From the NCBI GenBank assembly GCA_930367205.1, contig OV884011.1, positions 167,783,226 to 167,847,225 of the forward strand: DNA of 64,000 nt. The letters are read 5' to 3'. A program made the translations under genes and the position numbers. The notes beneath the pieces are model-generated. The model was not told the DNA's origin and did not search any database. It worked only from the letters and a program-made list of their open reading frames with translations. This stretch comes from Acanthosoma haemorrhoidale. Its lineage: Eukaryota > Arthropoda > Insecta > Hemiptera > Acanthosomatidae. This document shows positions 44,880 to 55,163 of this stretch, in pieces. Position 1 is the first letter of the stretch. Every line of letters begins with the position of its first letter.

Positions 44880-47760
44880 CTGTTTGTTGATGTCAAACAC
44901 CAGGTAGACTAGCAGACATTAATTAGACTGGGAAACGCAGGGCTGAAAACATTAGTTTCTGGTTTTAAAAAAAATTAAACCGTCACGCCGTTACCAAACG
45001 GAATATGTTTGGTCATACTTTTCAAGTGATTTTTTGATACTTAACACATAATTTTCCTTGTAAATAGCTTACAATAGCAGGAGAAAACTAGCGGGAGTCC
45101 ACTGAAGAAGAAATGTTATATCGTTGTAAGACAATAATCAATAATCGAAACTATAATTTCATTCTAGCAATTGCGATTTGCTCTACTGTGCCCATAACAA
45201 TGGGAGGGGGTGTCATAGCTTTAAATATAATGAACAATGGCTATTCAGCTATGATTTGAGACATGTTAACAGTAACAGAAACGAAACCTACTTTTTTCAA
45301 CCTTGTTTGATTTGTCTTTCATACAATGAAATACTTACTGAATGCTATCCGAAAACAAATAAAGCGTAAACCGTATTCTTGTTGGATATAGCTTTAAACT
45401 TTGAGGTCGCGGATTAATTTTTAATGCCACTATTGCAGAAGAGACAGCCACAGAGAAGTGTCTCTCCCCTTCCGTCTCGGTAATAAAACTAATTTACTGA
45501 CTAGCCTCAAGGGAGACTGGGAAGCAGGTACTGACTGACTGGCTCATCGTCATTCATGTCTCTATGTCTTTTAGTTAAGCCACAGCTGCAACAATTATTA
45601 AAACACCTTTAAGAAAACAAACTTTTGATATTTCACAAGTAAAGGTCGAGAGTACGTTAATTTCTTAGTAGCTTGTGAATAAATTAAGATTTGAGAACCA
45701 ACAGGAGGTATAGTTCTTTTCATTGTAATAGAATTTTTTTGAATGGGACTTTCAGTGAACGAGACGGTTCAACAGATGAAACTTAGTATTATTTTTCGAA
45801 AATAGTTATTTGTTTTTTTTACGCTCATTCGAAAAAACAGGTGCAGCCGACTGGCAGACTCCCGCTCCACCCTAGATATTTTTTCTTCGACCACGACTTG
45901 GGCCATATTGTCAACACCTTCAATAATTAGACTTTTTTTTTAGAGAAAGAGAGAGAGAATTTCTTTGTTTCATTTCACTTTACGTGGGTTCGTGACATTT
46001 ATAGTTGTCCAACGCCAGAGCGCCTCTAAATTAGATACAATCAATACGTGATTCCTCTTATTCATATGTAGGAAAAAAACCTATAACTAAAAGACTTTTT
46101 AGCGGTCATTAAAAATAAAATGAATCTTCTTCTTAGCTGATACATAACGCACAATACTTACTAAATTTTTGTTGCAAATTATCAAGAGACTGCTTTCTTT
46201 TACCATGTTCTAAATAAAGTCAATGTCAGTTGTACCATGTAGTCAGGCGAAGTGCCCCTAGTATGTAACGCTTAAGGGTAATGAGCGTTTGTTCGAACCT
46301 AAATTGAAATCTCCCACAGACGTTTATTAACTTTTCGGAGATGTATTTTTGTCAAAGGTTTAAGCCCAATAAAGAAAAAAGGTATGGAATTGCATGTCGT
46401 TTTAAAGTCAACTGTAACTGAGGGTACAGGACTTACTGGAAATAATAGTTAAAAGGTACCATAGAGTTTTTGTCAAGGATTTGTCGCACAGATCGGTCTA
46501 TTTAACTAACGTATTAAAACAGGATATTTTTTTTATTGTAACGCATTACCTATCTAATCTTCGAAGACGATACAGACCTAATATGTCTTTCGAGATTAAG
46601 AAACACGGATTACCACTCTCCTAAAATCCAGTAGTAATGTTTTTTTTAAGATAACTATTTGACTCGACGGTGTTACAGAGCTAAAAAGTAGTATTTATAT
46701 TGTTTTTTTTTTAGAAAATAATCAATCACTTCTAAGCTTGTTATGTTATATACTTAGTTTTTACTTCCTATGGCACAGTTTGAACAAAAAAAAACAACTA
46801 ATCTTTGTTTAGAAAACAATTGTATTAAAACGTTAACAATTTAACTACGATGTTACAAATGTCCACTTATCATTACGGTTGTAGCCGAACGATTCGGAAT
46901 GTTTAGACCTTTACTTGATACCCTACCCATAATAATCGAAGAAGCTTTGTTTAATTTGCAAAGCAATTGCTTCAATAATTACCCTTAATTCCTCCTTAAG
47001 AGGTTTGACATTGTTCTTTTCGTCGTCGGGTCGTAATCTCTATCTCCTTGTAAAACACAATTATTATGAATACAAATAAAATAACATACCATTTATCTAT
47101 CAGTGTTGTTTTTTTAACTTTAACTAATTTGGTGGGTTAGTCCCATGATATATTTATCATATCTATAGTATAGTTTGCATAGTGTCATAAACAATGGGGC
47201 GGTACATTTTATTTGTCTAAATTATATAAAAATAAACTATATAATAATCTTACATTGAACAGGATCAATGATCGTCGACATTTCTATATTCAATCAGTGA
47301 AAAAAAACAAAAAAACAGGTGTACCTTAAAATTGGAATTGGCGATGACACTTAAAGATGCGTCACATGTTGGTAAAATCGATATATAACGATACTCCATT
47401 GGAAAAATTACCAATGTCAAATCCAAGACTTTTCAAATAAAAATGCAAGAAAAATAAATATATAAATACAGTCATATATTTTATCATTATGTGTGCAAAA
47501 GGAATAATTTTTAGTTACTTATGTCCTGTAATTGTTAGTAACCACTCTTGATTTTGATTGACTTAGAGATACCGTTAAATTGGGAACCTGTGGCACAGGC
47601 ATATAAGCCCTGGGTCACATAAAATGTATTTATAAAACATACTCTCTAAATATCACGAGGAATGAGAGGGCATGTATGCCAAAATGTACAGGTAGGGTTG
47701 AACCACTACCTGTATATAACAGTACTGCTGGCAAAAAGCTCCCAAGAGTAGAATTTTAAG
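44880..47760. other. AT-rich non-coding DNA
   Basis: No gene or clear element recognised on either strand. There is a short GA-rich run at about 45.94-45.96 kb. Confidence 0.6.
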
Positions 47761-47763
47761 TTA

Positions 47764-47828
47764 GTTCTAATTAGGTAAAGAGGGTTTTTAGGGTTTCGTC
47801 TAAACTAAAAACCGCTTAAATTAGAACT
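47764..47828. repeat. Short imperfect hairpin
   Basis: Outer arms AGTTCTAATT and AATTAGAACT and inner arms GGTTTTTAG and CTAAAAACC pair in nested order over 65 bases. Probably a degenerate palindromic element. Confidence 0.5.
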
Positions 47829-47884
47829 GTGTATTGTATTATTCGGTCCAACTATTATTTGTAATTAACAGCCAAATAAAATTT

Positions 47885-47952
47885 ATTAGCAAAATCGGAA
47901 TCGAATTCGGGATCTCCCCAATATCCAATCGTACGCTCTACCAAAAGGGGGT
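47885..47952 (-). repeat. tRNA-derived SINE head
   Basis: On the minus strand TTGGTAGAGCGTACG (A-box/D-arm region) is followed by ATCCCGAATTCGATTCCG (T-arm/B-box region). The order and sequence are as in a tRNA-derived SINE. The acceptor stem does not close, so it is unlikely to be a working tRNA. Confidence 0.45.
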
Positions 47953-47959
47953 TTTATTT

Positions 47960-50900
47960 TTGGATTTAATTTTGGGATGGTCATCCACTCGAGGCACAGG
48001 GTAGACCCTTGTGGAATCGTGATCTTCCTAATCTTTTTTCTTTGGCTGTTAATAATTAACAATATCTGTTTTGTAAACATTATTAAGGATATGGACGCTT
48101 TGAATAAACTCATCTTTAAAATTGGATAAGCCTTGTACGCCGAACATCAATATTTTCGCTCAAATGCTTTAGTAAATAATTTTTTATGTGTTTAGTCTGT
48201 ATAGCTTGTTTTCTTGCCTTAAAATGTGCAGTTCTGAGCAATTCTATAAATGCTAACAGGTTTGAGCATGGTCTATTCTCAAGGGAGGATCAGTTAGGGT
48301 ATTAACCACAATTACCTTTCAGGCTTCAGGGGTAGGAAGTGTCCACCTAAAGGGTTTTGGGTTGATCCCAGTTAGCAAAGGTGTGCTTTTCTCCTTTCAC
48401 CCACCCTTTCATATTTCAGCTTGGTTCAATTATGGGCCTTGAGAGGATTTCTAAGCCGTTATTTTAAGTATTAGCAGTGACTGCTAGAAAATTCGTTATC
48501 AAGTAAAAATTTAACTATAACCCTAATCGATATTAAGTTTTACATTACTAAAAGTTGAATAAAGCTGTTTCCGCACATGGAGCTATTCGAATATAAGTAA
48601 TTTGAAGCCTCCCAGGCGACCGACAGTGATACTGCAAATGCGCATGCTTCATTAAGATTTGAGCATTTGAGGAGCCACTGCCGCTCGCACTTGGAAGTTA
48701 TATATTGCATATGTGAACTTCTCAGTCATAATCTTTACTACTAAGATACATAACAACTCATTCTGTACTAACTTAATAAAATAAATAAATAAATTAGTCG
48801 CTAACGGAAATGTTTATTTGAAGGTTTACCTAGGGTTTACTTATTAACCTAACTCTAACGGTATGAAGGTTGTTGGTTCAAATGTCTAGCTGTGACTTTT
48901 CCTTTCTCTTATACGGCCGTAAATAGAAGTGGGTGGCTGTCTGGATAGTGAGTGGGCCGTCCCATTATGCTTTTATATTACAGTGCATATGGCAGTAAAA
49001 CCACAATTAAAATCAAACATGGTACTCACTAATTATAACGGCTACAGTAAATCTTTCCCTCCGGTGATTAAATGGTTAAGCCAAAAATTTAAACTTTTCT
49101 GGAGAGCAGTTTCAAAATTTGATCACATTCCAAAAATTATACACATCGTGATTTATCCCCCCTATTTTTGTTTTTGACTAAACCATTCATTTATTAACTA
49201 AACCTACATACAGCATCTGTAAGTTTTACAACCCTGCAGTAGACGAAACTCTTTCTTATAAGTCGAGTTAACCTCTTATTCACCGGAGGTACAGAAATAA
49301 CCTGACGACACCTTTGCAAATAATACTACTATTTAGTACTGTAGCAATACATTTTTGCGGTTTTTTGTTTTAAATAATAAAGAAAGACGTTCTTAAAATT
49401 AAATTTAAACAAAAATAATTAAACCTGTAAATTTTTATTGTATATGCGGGCTATTCTAAAAGATTAATAAAAATATTATAGTGATTCTGTTTGTTGAAAT
49501 TGGAGTTTAAGTTTAGTTTCGAATGTTATTTTTTTTCCCTGAAATCGTTGATTTCAATACCAGAAGGTGTTCATTTTGTTTTGTTTATGTGCTGACGAAG
49601 ATAAACAACCCTCATAGCCTCGAGTACCACGGTTCAATTCAGTGATCCGTTCACCAACCGCACTGTAGAAACGGCTCACCAAGAAATGACCCGGTGAATG
49701 AAACGTTAATTCAACTTCTTGTACACAAGGCTAACGAACAAACGTAAATAAATAATGAGTTTAATTCGGAAAATTAGTTTGGTAAACTTGAATGAACGGT
49801 TATCCGTTTCTAATTCATTGAAATGATCGATGATCCGACAAGACAGGATCAATGAATTAGATTAAAATGGCACATTGCAGATTCGTTACCAGTGTAGCAA
49901 GTATGAGTTTACACGAGGAGGCTTTAGTATAATTGCGTGCCCGTACACAGTTTTTTGTTACAGTACTGTTGTTGTTGTGTTTTTGGAAATACCAGCACAG
50001 TTTAGATAATTATAAAACTGAATATGTGGAGGAAACCTGGAAATGCTTACAGAATATAATTTTAACCTAAGTTGCTTGGAATTTTATATAATATTCAAGA
50101 ATAAGCCAATTAGAAATTTATATTATCTACTTCTGTACTGTTCTTTAATACTTGAATTTTAAAAATCTAAGTTGGTAAATACTCACTTCAATTTTTTTTT
50201 TTTTTTTGCAAAATGGATTTTATGATCTATTCTGTATTGTAAATATGGTCAATGTTAGCACAGTAATCTCTGAAATACTAAATCGCTTAAGAAAATTTAT
50301 GGAACACACGAAAGTTTGTTTATTTGTGAGTTATCAGAGAGAAAATGAAACGTAGAAAGCCCATATGACCTTACCTTGTTAAAAAAACAAACAAAAATGC
50401 TGTCTTGGTTTAAAAAAAATGCTCACCATACACAAGGTAGGTGGCAACAAGGCGACCACGACTGCTGTCCATATAATCCTTAAGAATATTAATTCAACTG
50501 TTCATTTCCCTATGTGGTTGTGGTTTATACACCATATGCTACAACCTTTGCGTGTTGTCTGGTGTAGGTAGAACCGAAGCCTATGCTAGGAAGGTGGAAG
50601 CCCCGAAGAACAATGCACAAAAGGAACTGGTCCATGGCGGACAACAATGTAAGGCATTTCCTTTCAATGCTAGTGAGTTCTCTATGTATGCCCTGTCCTT
50701 TCGGCTTGCATAACTAACAAGATATCTGTGTATTTGTATTTGTGTATTTACCTTGAGTCACTACCAATTACGTAGTCATACCTTATCAAACCACTACCTT
50801 GCCACCGAGGCAGAGGCTCTACTTTGACTCCGTTAGCACTTTATTTTAAATCCAGGACTTTTTGTTAACAAGCTCTCTATTTTCTCTTAGGTTGCTTGAT

Positions 50901-51220
50901 AATAAATATTTATATGTTTCAGAGAATCTCTGACCCAGAACAACCGTACTCACACATTTTATCTTTTTATAGTACAAATTACGATAGTCATTTTGCAAAA
51001 AATATTTGATTAAAAGTGTATAATTAGGGGTTTGAGAATCAAGAGAATAAAACAAACAGCTTTAATGAAAATAAATAAATGCAAACTTAAATGATAATTT
51101 TTATTTCAGATTCATTTTATTGTTTTGTTTTTTTGGTGCATTGATTTCAATAATAGTTCTTTTTCTTGAAATTTATTGAAAAATTAAAAATCATTCAAAT
51201 CAAATCTTACGTTAGCCTTT
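47960..51220. other. Non-coding DNA
   Basis: No gene recognised. Small GC-richer patches (48.3-48.4 kb with ggttttgggttgatccca, 50.55-50.66 kb) may be decayed SINEs or gene fragments, but I could not assign them. Confidence 0.5.
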
Positions 51221-51224
51221 TACG

Positions 51225-51757
51225 TGTGATTATTTTTATTTGACAAAATCCTTTTTTCAAAATAATGTTCGCTTTATTAGTGATTGAGTTGCCCCGGAGG
51301 TAAATTTCTGTTTGTTAAGATTCATATTGTTACCTTTCTAATTTACATTGAATTCTTCCTGCACCTATCAAAAACAAAAGTTTGGTTCTGCTATGCGAGT
51401 GAATGGGAGTTTGCACTAAAGGATATTGGGAGGGTTTGCAGAAAATAAATAAATACAAAACTTATAATAGTGGGTATAAAAATACGTATTTTTTCATAAA
51501 TTTCGGGGGGATATCTCCCCCTGACCTGCCCCCCCCCCCTTGCGAACGCCACTTTATGCAGGTGTATTAAAAATAAATGACGCTTAATATAATTCGGTTA
51601 AGATATAATGGCTGGAAGAATGTTAAAAAAGATGGAAAAAATCTGTGTAGTATCTATTGACCAGCGTAACCTAAACCCCTCTTGACTTCTCCCTCAGTTT
51701 TGATCTTTCTCGCCTCATAACCTTTTATGATTTTACATTTATAGTTGTCTTTCTAAG
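51225..51757 (+). repeat. Unclassified interspersed repeat, uninterrupted copy
   Basis: Aligns along its length with the reverse complement of 60.63-61.83 kb: ccccggaggtaaattt, cttcctgcacctatcaaa, atattgggagggtt, aaaatacgtattttttcata, tgacctgcccccc, tgcgaacgccac, ttatgcaggtgtatt and agttgtctttctaag occur in the same order. No coding frame is kept. It lacks the 640-bp mariner-like insert found in the other copy, so it shows the empty site. Confidence 0.8.
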
Positions 51758-52074
51758 GTAACGTTTATTAGTAATGGTTTAAAAACATTCACTAATCTTA
51801 ATTTTTTTACACTTTTTTGTTGGCAATATAGAGATGGGTAATAGAGTGTTTGGAGAAAAAACAACAACACTCGTCTTCTGAGACACAAAACTATAGTTTT
51901 ATCCAGTTGTTATATGTCTCCTAAATTATTCTTAAAAAACAAAACGAAAATACTCTTTTATCGAAAGGGAATATGAACTAACCTTCATTGCAACTTTCCC
52001 AGTGTTGCCAATTCTATTCCGAATTGAAAAAATGGTCTCATGCAGTTATATTCTAGCGACCCGATGAGGATAAA

Positions 52075-52085
52075 TACATACTATT
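52075..52085. repeat. Target-site duplication, 3' side of the Jockey-like LINE
   Basis: tacatactatt at 52075-52085 recurs at 55117-55127 and brackets the LINE. The last two T may belong to the poly(A) tail read on the plus strand. Confidence 0.85.
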
Positions 52086-55000
52086 TTTTTTTTTTTTTTT
52101 TAAATGTATTTATTATTGCAATATTTACAATCTGCCTTTATAAGGCAATAAGTAATTAAGATATATGCTCTCATTCATACAATATTTACAGTTCATCATT
52201 CACTCGCTCATTCATACAATATTTACAGACAGCCCAGAGACCCCCCAAATCCACCGCAAAGAGAAAGCGGAGTCTTGGGAAGTCCCCCACGCTCCTCCGT
52301 CAGCCGCGTCACCGGATACTAGCCAGTGGATGCTGACCAAGAGCGCGAGAGCCACAGACGCTCAGGACATGATTGGAGAGACTGGCCATTGCCAGGACTC
52401 CCACTGTCACGCGTTTATAGCAGGTCACGAGGCCACTGCCGTTTCAGTCTCCGAGGAGGATTATAGGGATGAGTGGCGCAGTGCATTGACTGTGCTACAG
52501 GATTAGGGTGGTTGGAAAGGCTACTGTGGAATTTCGTAAACTTGGAAGGGATGAGTTCTAGAATGTAGGGTATATTAAGGTCGTTATGAAGGGTTTTGTT
52601 GCTGACATAATAAGGGGCATTTACTATTGTTCTCAGGACTTTTGATTGAAAGGATTGGATACGCTTGATGTTAGACTTTTTTGCTGTCCCCCATAGCTCT
52701 ATTCCGTATGTCCAGATTGGTTTAAGTATAACTTTGTAGATTAGTAGTTTATTTTCTATTGAGAGATGGGATGTCCTTTGAAGTAGTCTGTACAGTTGTC
52801 CAAAGCGTCTGTTTAGTTCTTGTCTTTTTAGTCTCGTATGTGGGTTCCAGGTCAGTCGTTTGTCAAGATGGAAGCCTAAGTACCGTACTGTCTCGGATAC
52901 AGGGAGAGGAATAGAATTAAAATAAACTAGTGGACCAGACTTGCGACAAAGGGTGAAGGTAATGTGGGAGCATTTTGCTTCATTAACTTTGATCCGCCAT
53001 TGATTGCACCAATACTCGATCTCGTCAAGGTGTTTTTGAAGGTTATGGGATGCTATGTCGGGGTCTGGATGGGATGACAAGACTGCAGTGTCATCTGCAA
53101 ATGTGGCCAAGAAGGTATTGGGAGTAGAGGGGACATCAGCGGTGTATAGGTTATAGAGGATGGGGCCCAGGACACTGCCCTGTGGAACTCCTGCACTTAT
53201 GGGATAGTAGTTAGAGTATTCTAAACCACAGCGGACTTGGAAGAAGCGGTTTGAAAGGTAGGACTGTAGGATTAGGAAAAGGGTCTGTGGTAAATATCTT
53301 TTGAGCTTGTAGAGCAAACCTGCGTGCCAAACCCTGTCAAAAGCTTGAGCTATATCGAGAAAGGCAGCAGTGCAATACTGTTTGGTTTCAAGGGCTGAGG
53401 AGATGTGATCAACAACGCGAAGGCCTTGTTGAGCAGTGGAATGTCGTTGGCGGAAGCCAAACTGGTGTGTGGGAAAAAGGTTTTTGGATTCAACAATGGG
53501 AAGTAGACGTTTTAGTAGGAGTTTCTCAAATATTTTTGAGAGGATAGGGAGTAGGCTAATTGGACGATAAGATGAGGCGTCATTGGGAGGTTTACCGGGT
53601 TTGGCGAATAGGACAATAATGGAGTGTTTCCAGAGGAGAGGAAAGTGCGTCGTTCGGATTATGCAATTATATATGTAGGTTAGGAAGATTATGGCTTTAG
53701 GAGGAAGTTGTTTGAGAATTTGAGGAGTAAGGAGATCATATCCAGGGGATTTTCGGTAAGGTAAGTTTTTCAGAAGGTATTTAACCTCAGAGGGGTTAAC
53801 GGCTTTTGGTGGAAGAGAGAGAGGAATAGGTGAAGTGAGGAAATCTTCTACAGTTGTGCTGTGAGTATGGCTTTGATGAGAAAGGTGAGGTGTGAAAGTA
53901 TGGGTAAGATGCAGAGCAAATTCCTCCGACCTATCCTCATCCGAAGCCGCCCAGGACCCATCATCACGACGGAGTGGGTGTGAAACAGGTTGATACTTTA
54001 GGATTTTTTTGGTTACGTTCCACAAGGAGTTATCCCTGGTGGACAGAGAGGAGAGGTAGGAATTGAAAGAATCGGAACGGAAGGATGCCAATCGCCGCTT
54101 TACCAATCGGCAGTACTGATTGTACGTGCGACGATCAATAGGATGCCGGGATCTTTGCCACACTGTTCTGGAGCGGCGTTTGGATTGGATTAGATCTTTG
54201 AGATGCTGAGGTAAACGATTATGATTGTGGATTTTTGTGTGACGATGGGGTGACGATGCCTCCCAAGCCGACCTCTGGACCAGAGTAGTGAAAGAATGCA
54301 CTGCATCGTCTAGGTCTTGGGATGTTTTCAGGGATAATTTGAGGTTTACGGACTCTGTAAGAAGCTGACGGAAGTGGTCCCAGTCAACTGGGCCCCTAAT
54401 AAATGAAGGAGGAGGCAGTTTGTGAATTGGTCTTAAGGAAATGGTTAATAATAAAGGGCTATGATCGGAGGAAAGGTCATCGAGGCGCTTGAGTGAATAG
54501 TTTAGTGTTCCTAAACTATTGTAAAAAAAGAAGTCAAGGAGATCAGGATTTCGGTTGGGATCTGATGGCCAAAAGGTGGCTGTGTCAGGAGTGATAGTGG
54601 AGCAATGTTTCCGTGTGAGTGCAGACAGCAAAGCACGTCCTCGTGTATTTGTGGATCTTGACCCCCAGTGTTGGTGCTTCGCATTAAAGTCCCCACCCAC
54701 AAGGAAACGATGTCCGATGGAGTCTAGAAAGGAGATGAATTGGGAGTCGGAAATGGATTTATTGGGAGGGCAGTACGTTGATGCAAGTGTAAGAGGAAAA
54801 GTGAAGGTGGTGATTGACACTGCAGTGGATTGAAGGAAATCATGTGATACCAAAGGAACTATGTGGTGGGATATGGAGTTATGGACAATGACAGCGGTAC
54901 CTGCATGAGCTGTTCCATCTGGGTGATCAGTACGATAAGTCTGGTACTGTCGAACGGTAAATGGTCGTTTGCTCGTAAGTCTTGTTTCAGTAATAAGAGC

Positions 55001-55116
55001 TACGTCGATCTTCTTGTCATGGAGTAGTGCTGTCAGTTCGTTAGTGTGGGTGCGAACACCATTCGCATTCCAAAGGAGAATGGATAAGGAGTCAGAAGGA
55101 TCCACTTATGGATTTT
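52086..55116 (-). mobile_element. Jockey-clade non-LTR retrotransposon (5'-truncated, ORF2 intact)
   Basis: About 3.03 kb on the minus strand. It ends in a poly(A) tail (T run 52084-52101 on the plus strand), has a 330-bp 3' UTR with an imperfect tandem repeat (ctcattcatacaatatttac twice), and is flanked by 9-11-bp target-site duplications. Its 5' end lies only about 11 bases before the ORF2 reading frame, so ORF1 and the 5' UTR are absent, typical of truncation during target-primed reverse transcription. The intact ORF2 and clean duplications indicate a recent insertion. Confidence 0.9.
52415..55105 (-). CDS. LINE ORF2: apurinic-type endonuclease and reverse transcriptase
   Basis: An 896-codon frame. 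The N-terminal endonuclease has WNANG (about residue 12-16), Glu40 in LITETRL, GGDFNAKHQHWGS (Asp139, Asn141) and SSDHSPL (213-217). The reverse transcriptase has YRPISLLPILSKIFEKLL, GFRQRHST, AFLDIAQAFDRVWH, GVPQGSVLGP and the catalytic FADD at about 669-672 (DD codons at 53090-53095). The C-terminal part ends RRLKRQWPRDLL. Motif order and sequence fit the Jockey clade. Odd point: no ATG near the start. The frame begins GTG directly after an in-frame TAA, and the only internal Met I see is near the C-terminus, so normal translation of this copy is doubtful although the catalytic residues are kept. Confidence 0.93.
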   Translation of the reverse strand: MDPSDSLSILLWNANGVRTHTNELTALLHDKKIDVALITETRLTSKRPFTVRQYQTYRTDHPDGTAHAGTAVIVHNSISHHIVPLVSHDFLQSTAVSITTFTFPLTLASTYCPPNKSISDSQFISFLDSIGHRFLVGGDFNAKHQHWGSRSTNTRGRALLSALTRKHCSTITPDTATFWPSDPNRNPDLLDFFFYNSLGTLNYSLKRLDDLSSDHSPLLLTISLRPIHKLPPPSFIRGPVDWDHFRQLLTESVNLKLSLKTSQDLDDAVHSFTTLVQRSAWEASSPHRHTKIHNHNRLPQHLKDLIQSKRRSRTVWQRSRHPIDRRTYNQYCRLVKRRLASFRSDSFNSYLSSLSTRDNSLWNVTKKILKYQPVSHPLRRDDGSWAASDEDRSEEFALHLTHTFTPHLSHQSHTHSTTVEDFLTSPIPLSLPPKAVNPSEVKYLLKNLPYRKSPGYDLLTPQILKQLPPKAIIFLTYIYNCIIRTTHFPLLWKHSIIVLFAKPGKPPNDASSYRPISLLPILSKIFEKLLLKRLLPIVESKNLFPTHQFGFRQRHSTAQQGLRVVDHISSALETKQYCTAAFLDIAQAFDRVWHAGLLYKLKRYLPQTLFLILQSYLSNRFFQVRCGLEYSNYYPISAGVPQGSVLGPILYNLYTADVPSTPNTFLATFADDTAVLSSHPDPDIASHNLQKHLDEIEYWCNQWRIKVNEAKCSHITFTLCRKSGPLVYFNSIPLPVSETVRYLGFHLDKRLTWNPHTRLKRQELNRRFGQLYRLLQRTSHLSIENKLLIYKVILKPIWTYGIELWGTAKKSNIKRIQSFQSKVLRTIVNAPYYVSNKTLHNDLNIPYILELIPSKFTKFHSSLSNHPNPVAQSMHCATHPYNPPRRLKRQWPRDLL

Positions 55117-55127
55117 TACATACTATT
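55117..55127. repeat. Target-site duplication, 5' side of the Jockey-like LINE
   Basis: Second copy of tacatactatt, at the 5' boundary of the minus-strand LINE. Confidence 0.85.
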
Positions 55128-55130
55128 AGG

Positions 55131-55161
<31 letters not shown>
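55131..55161. repeat. Run of 31 A
   Basis: Lies three bases outside the target-site duplication, on the flank next to the LINE 5' end. It is either an older poly(A)/T tract at the insertion site or the tail of another retro-insertion on the plus strand. Confidence 0.9.
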
Positions 55162-55163
<2 letters not shown>

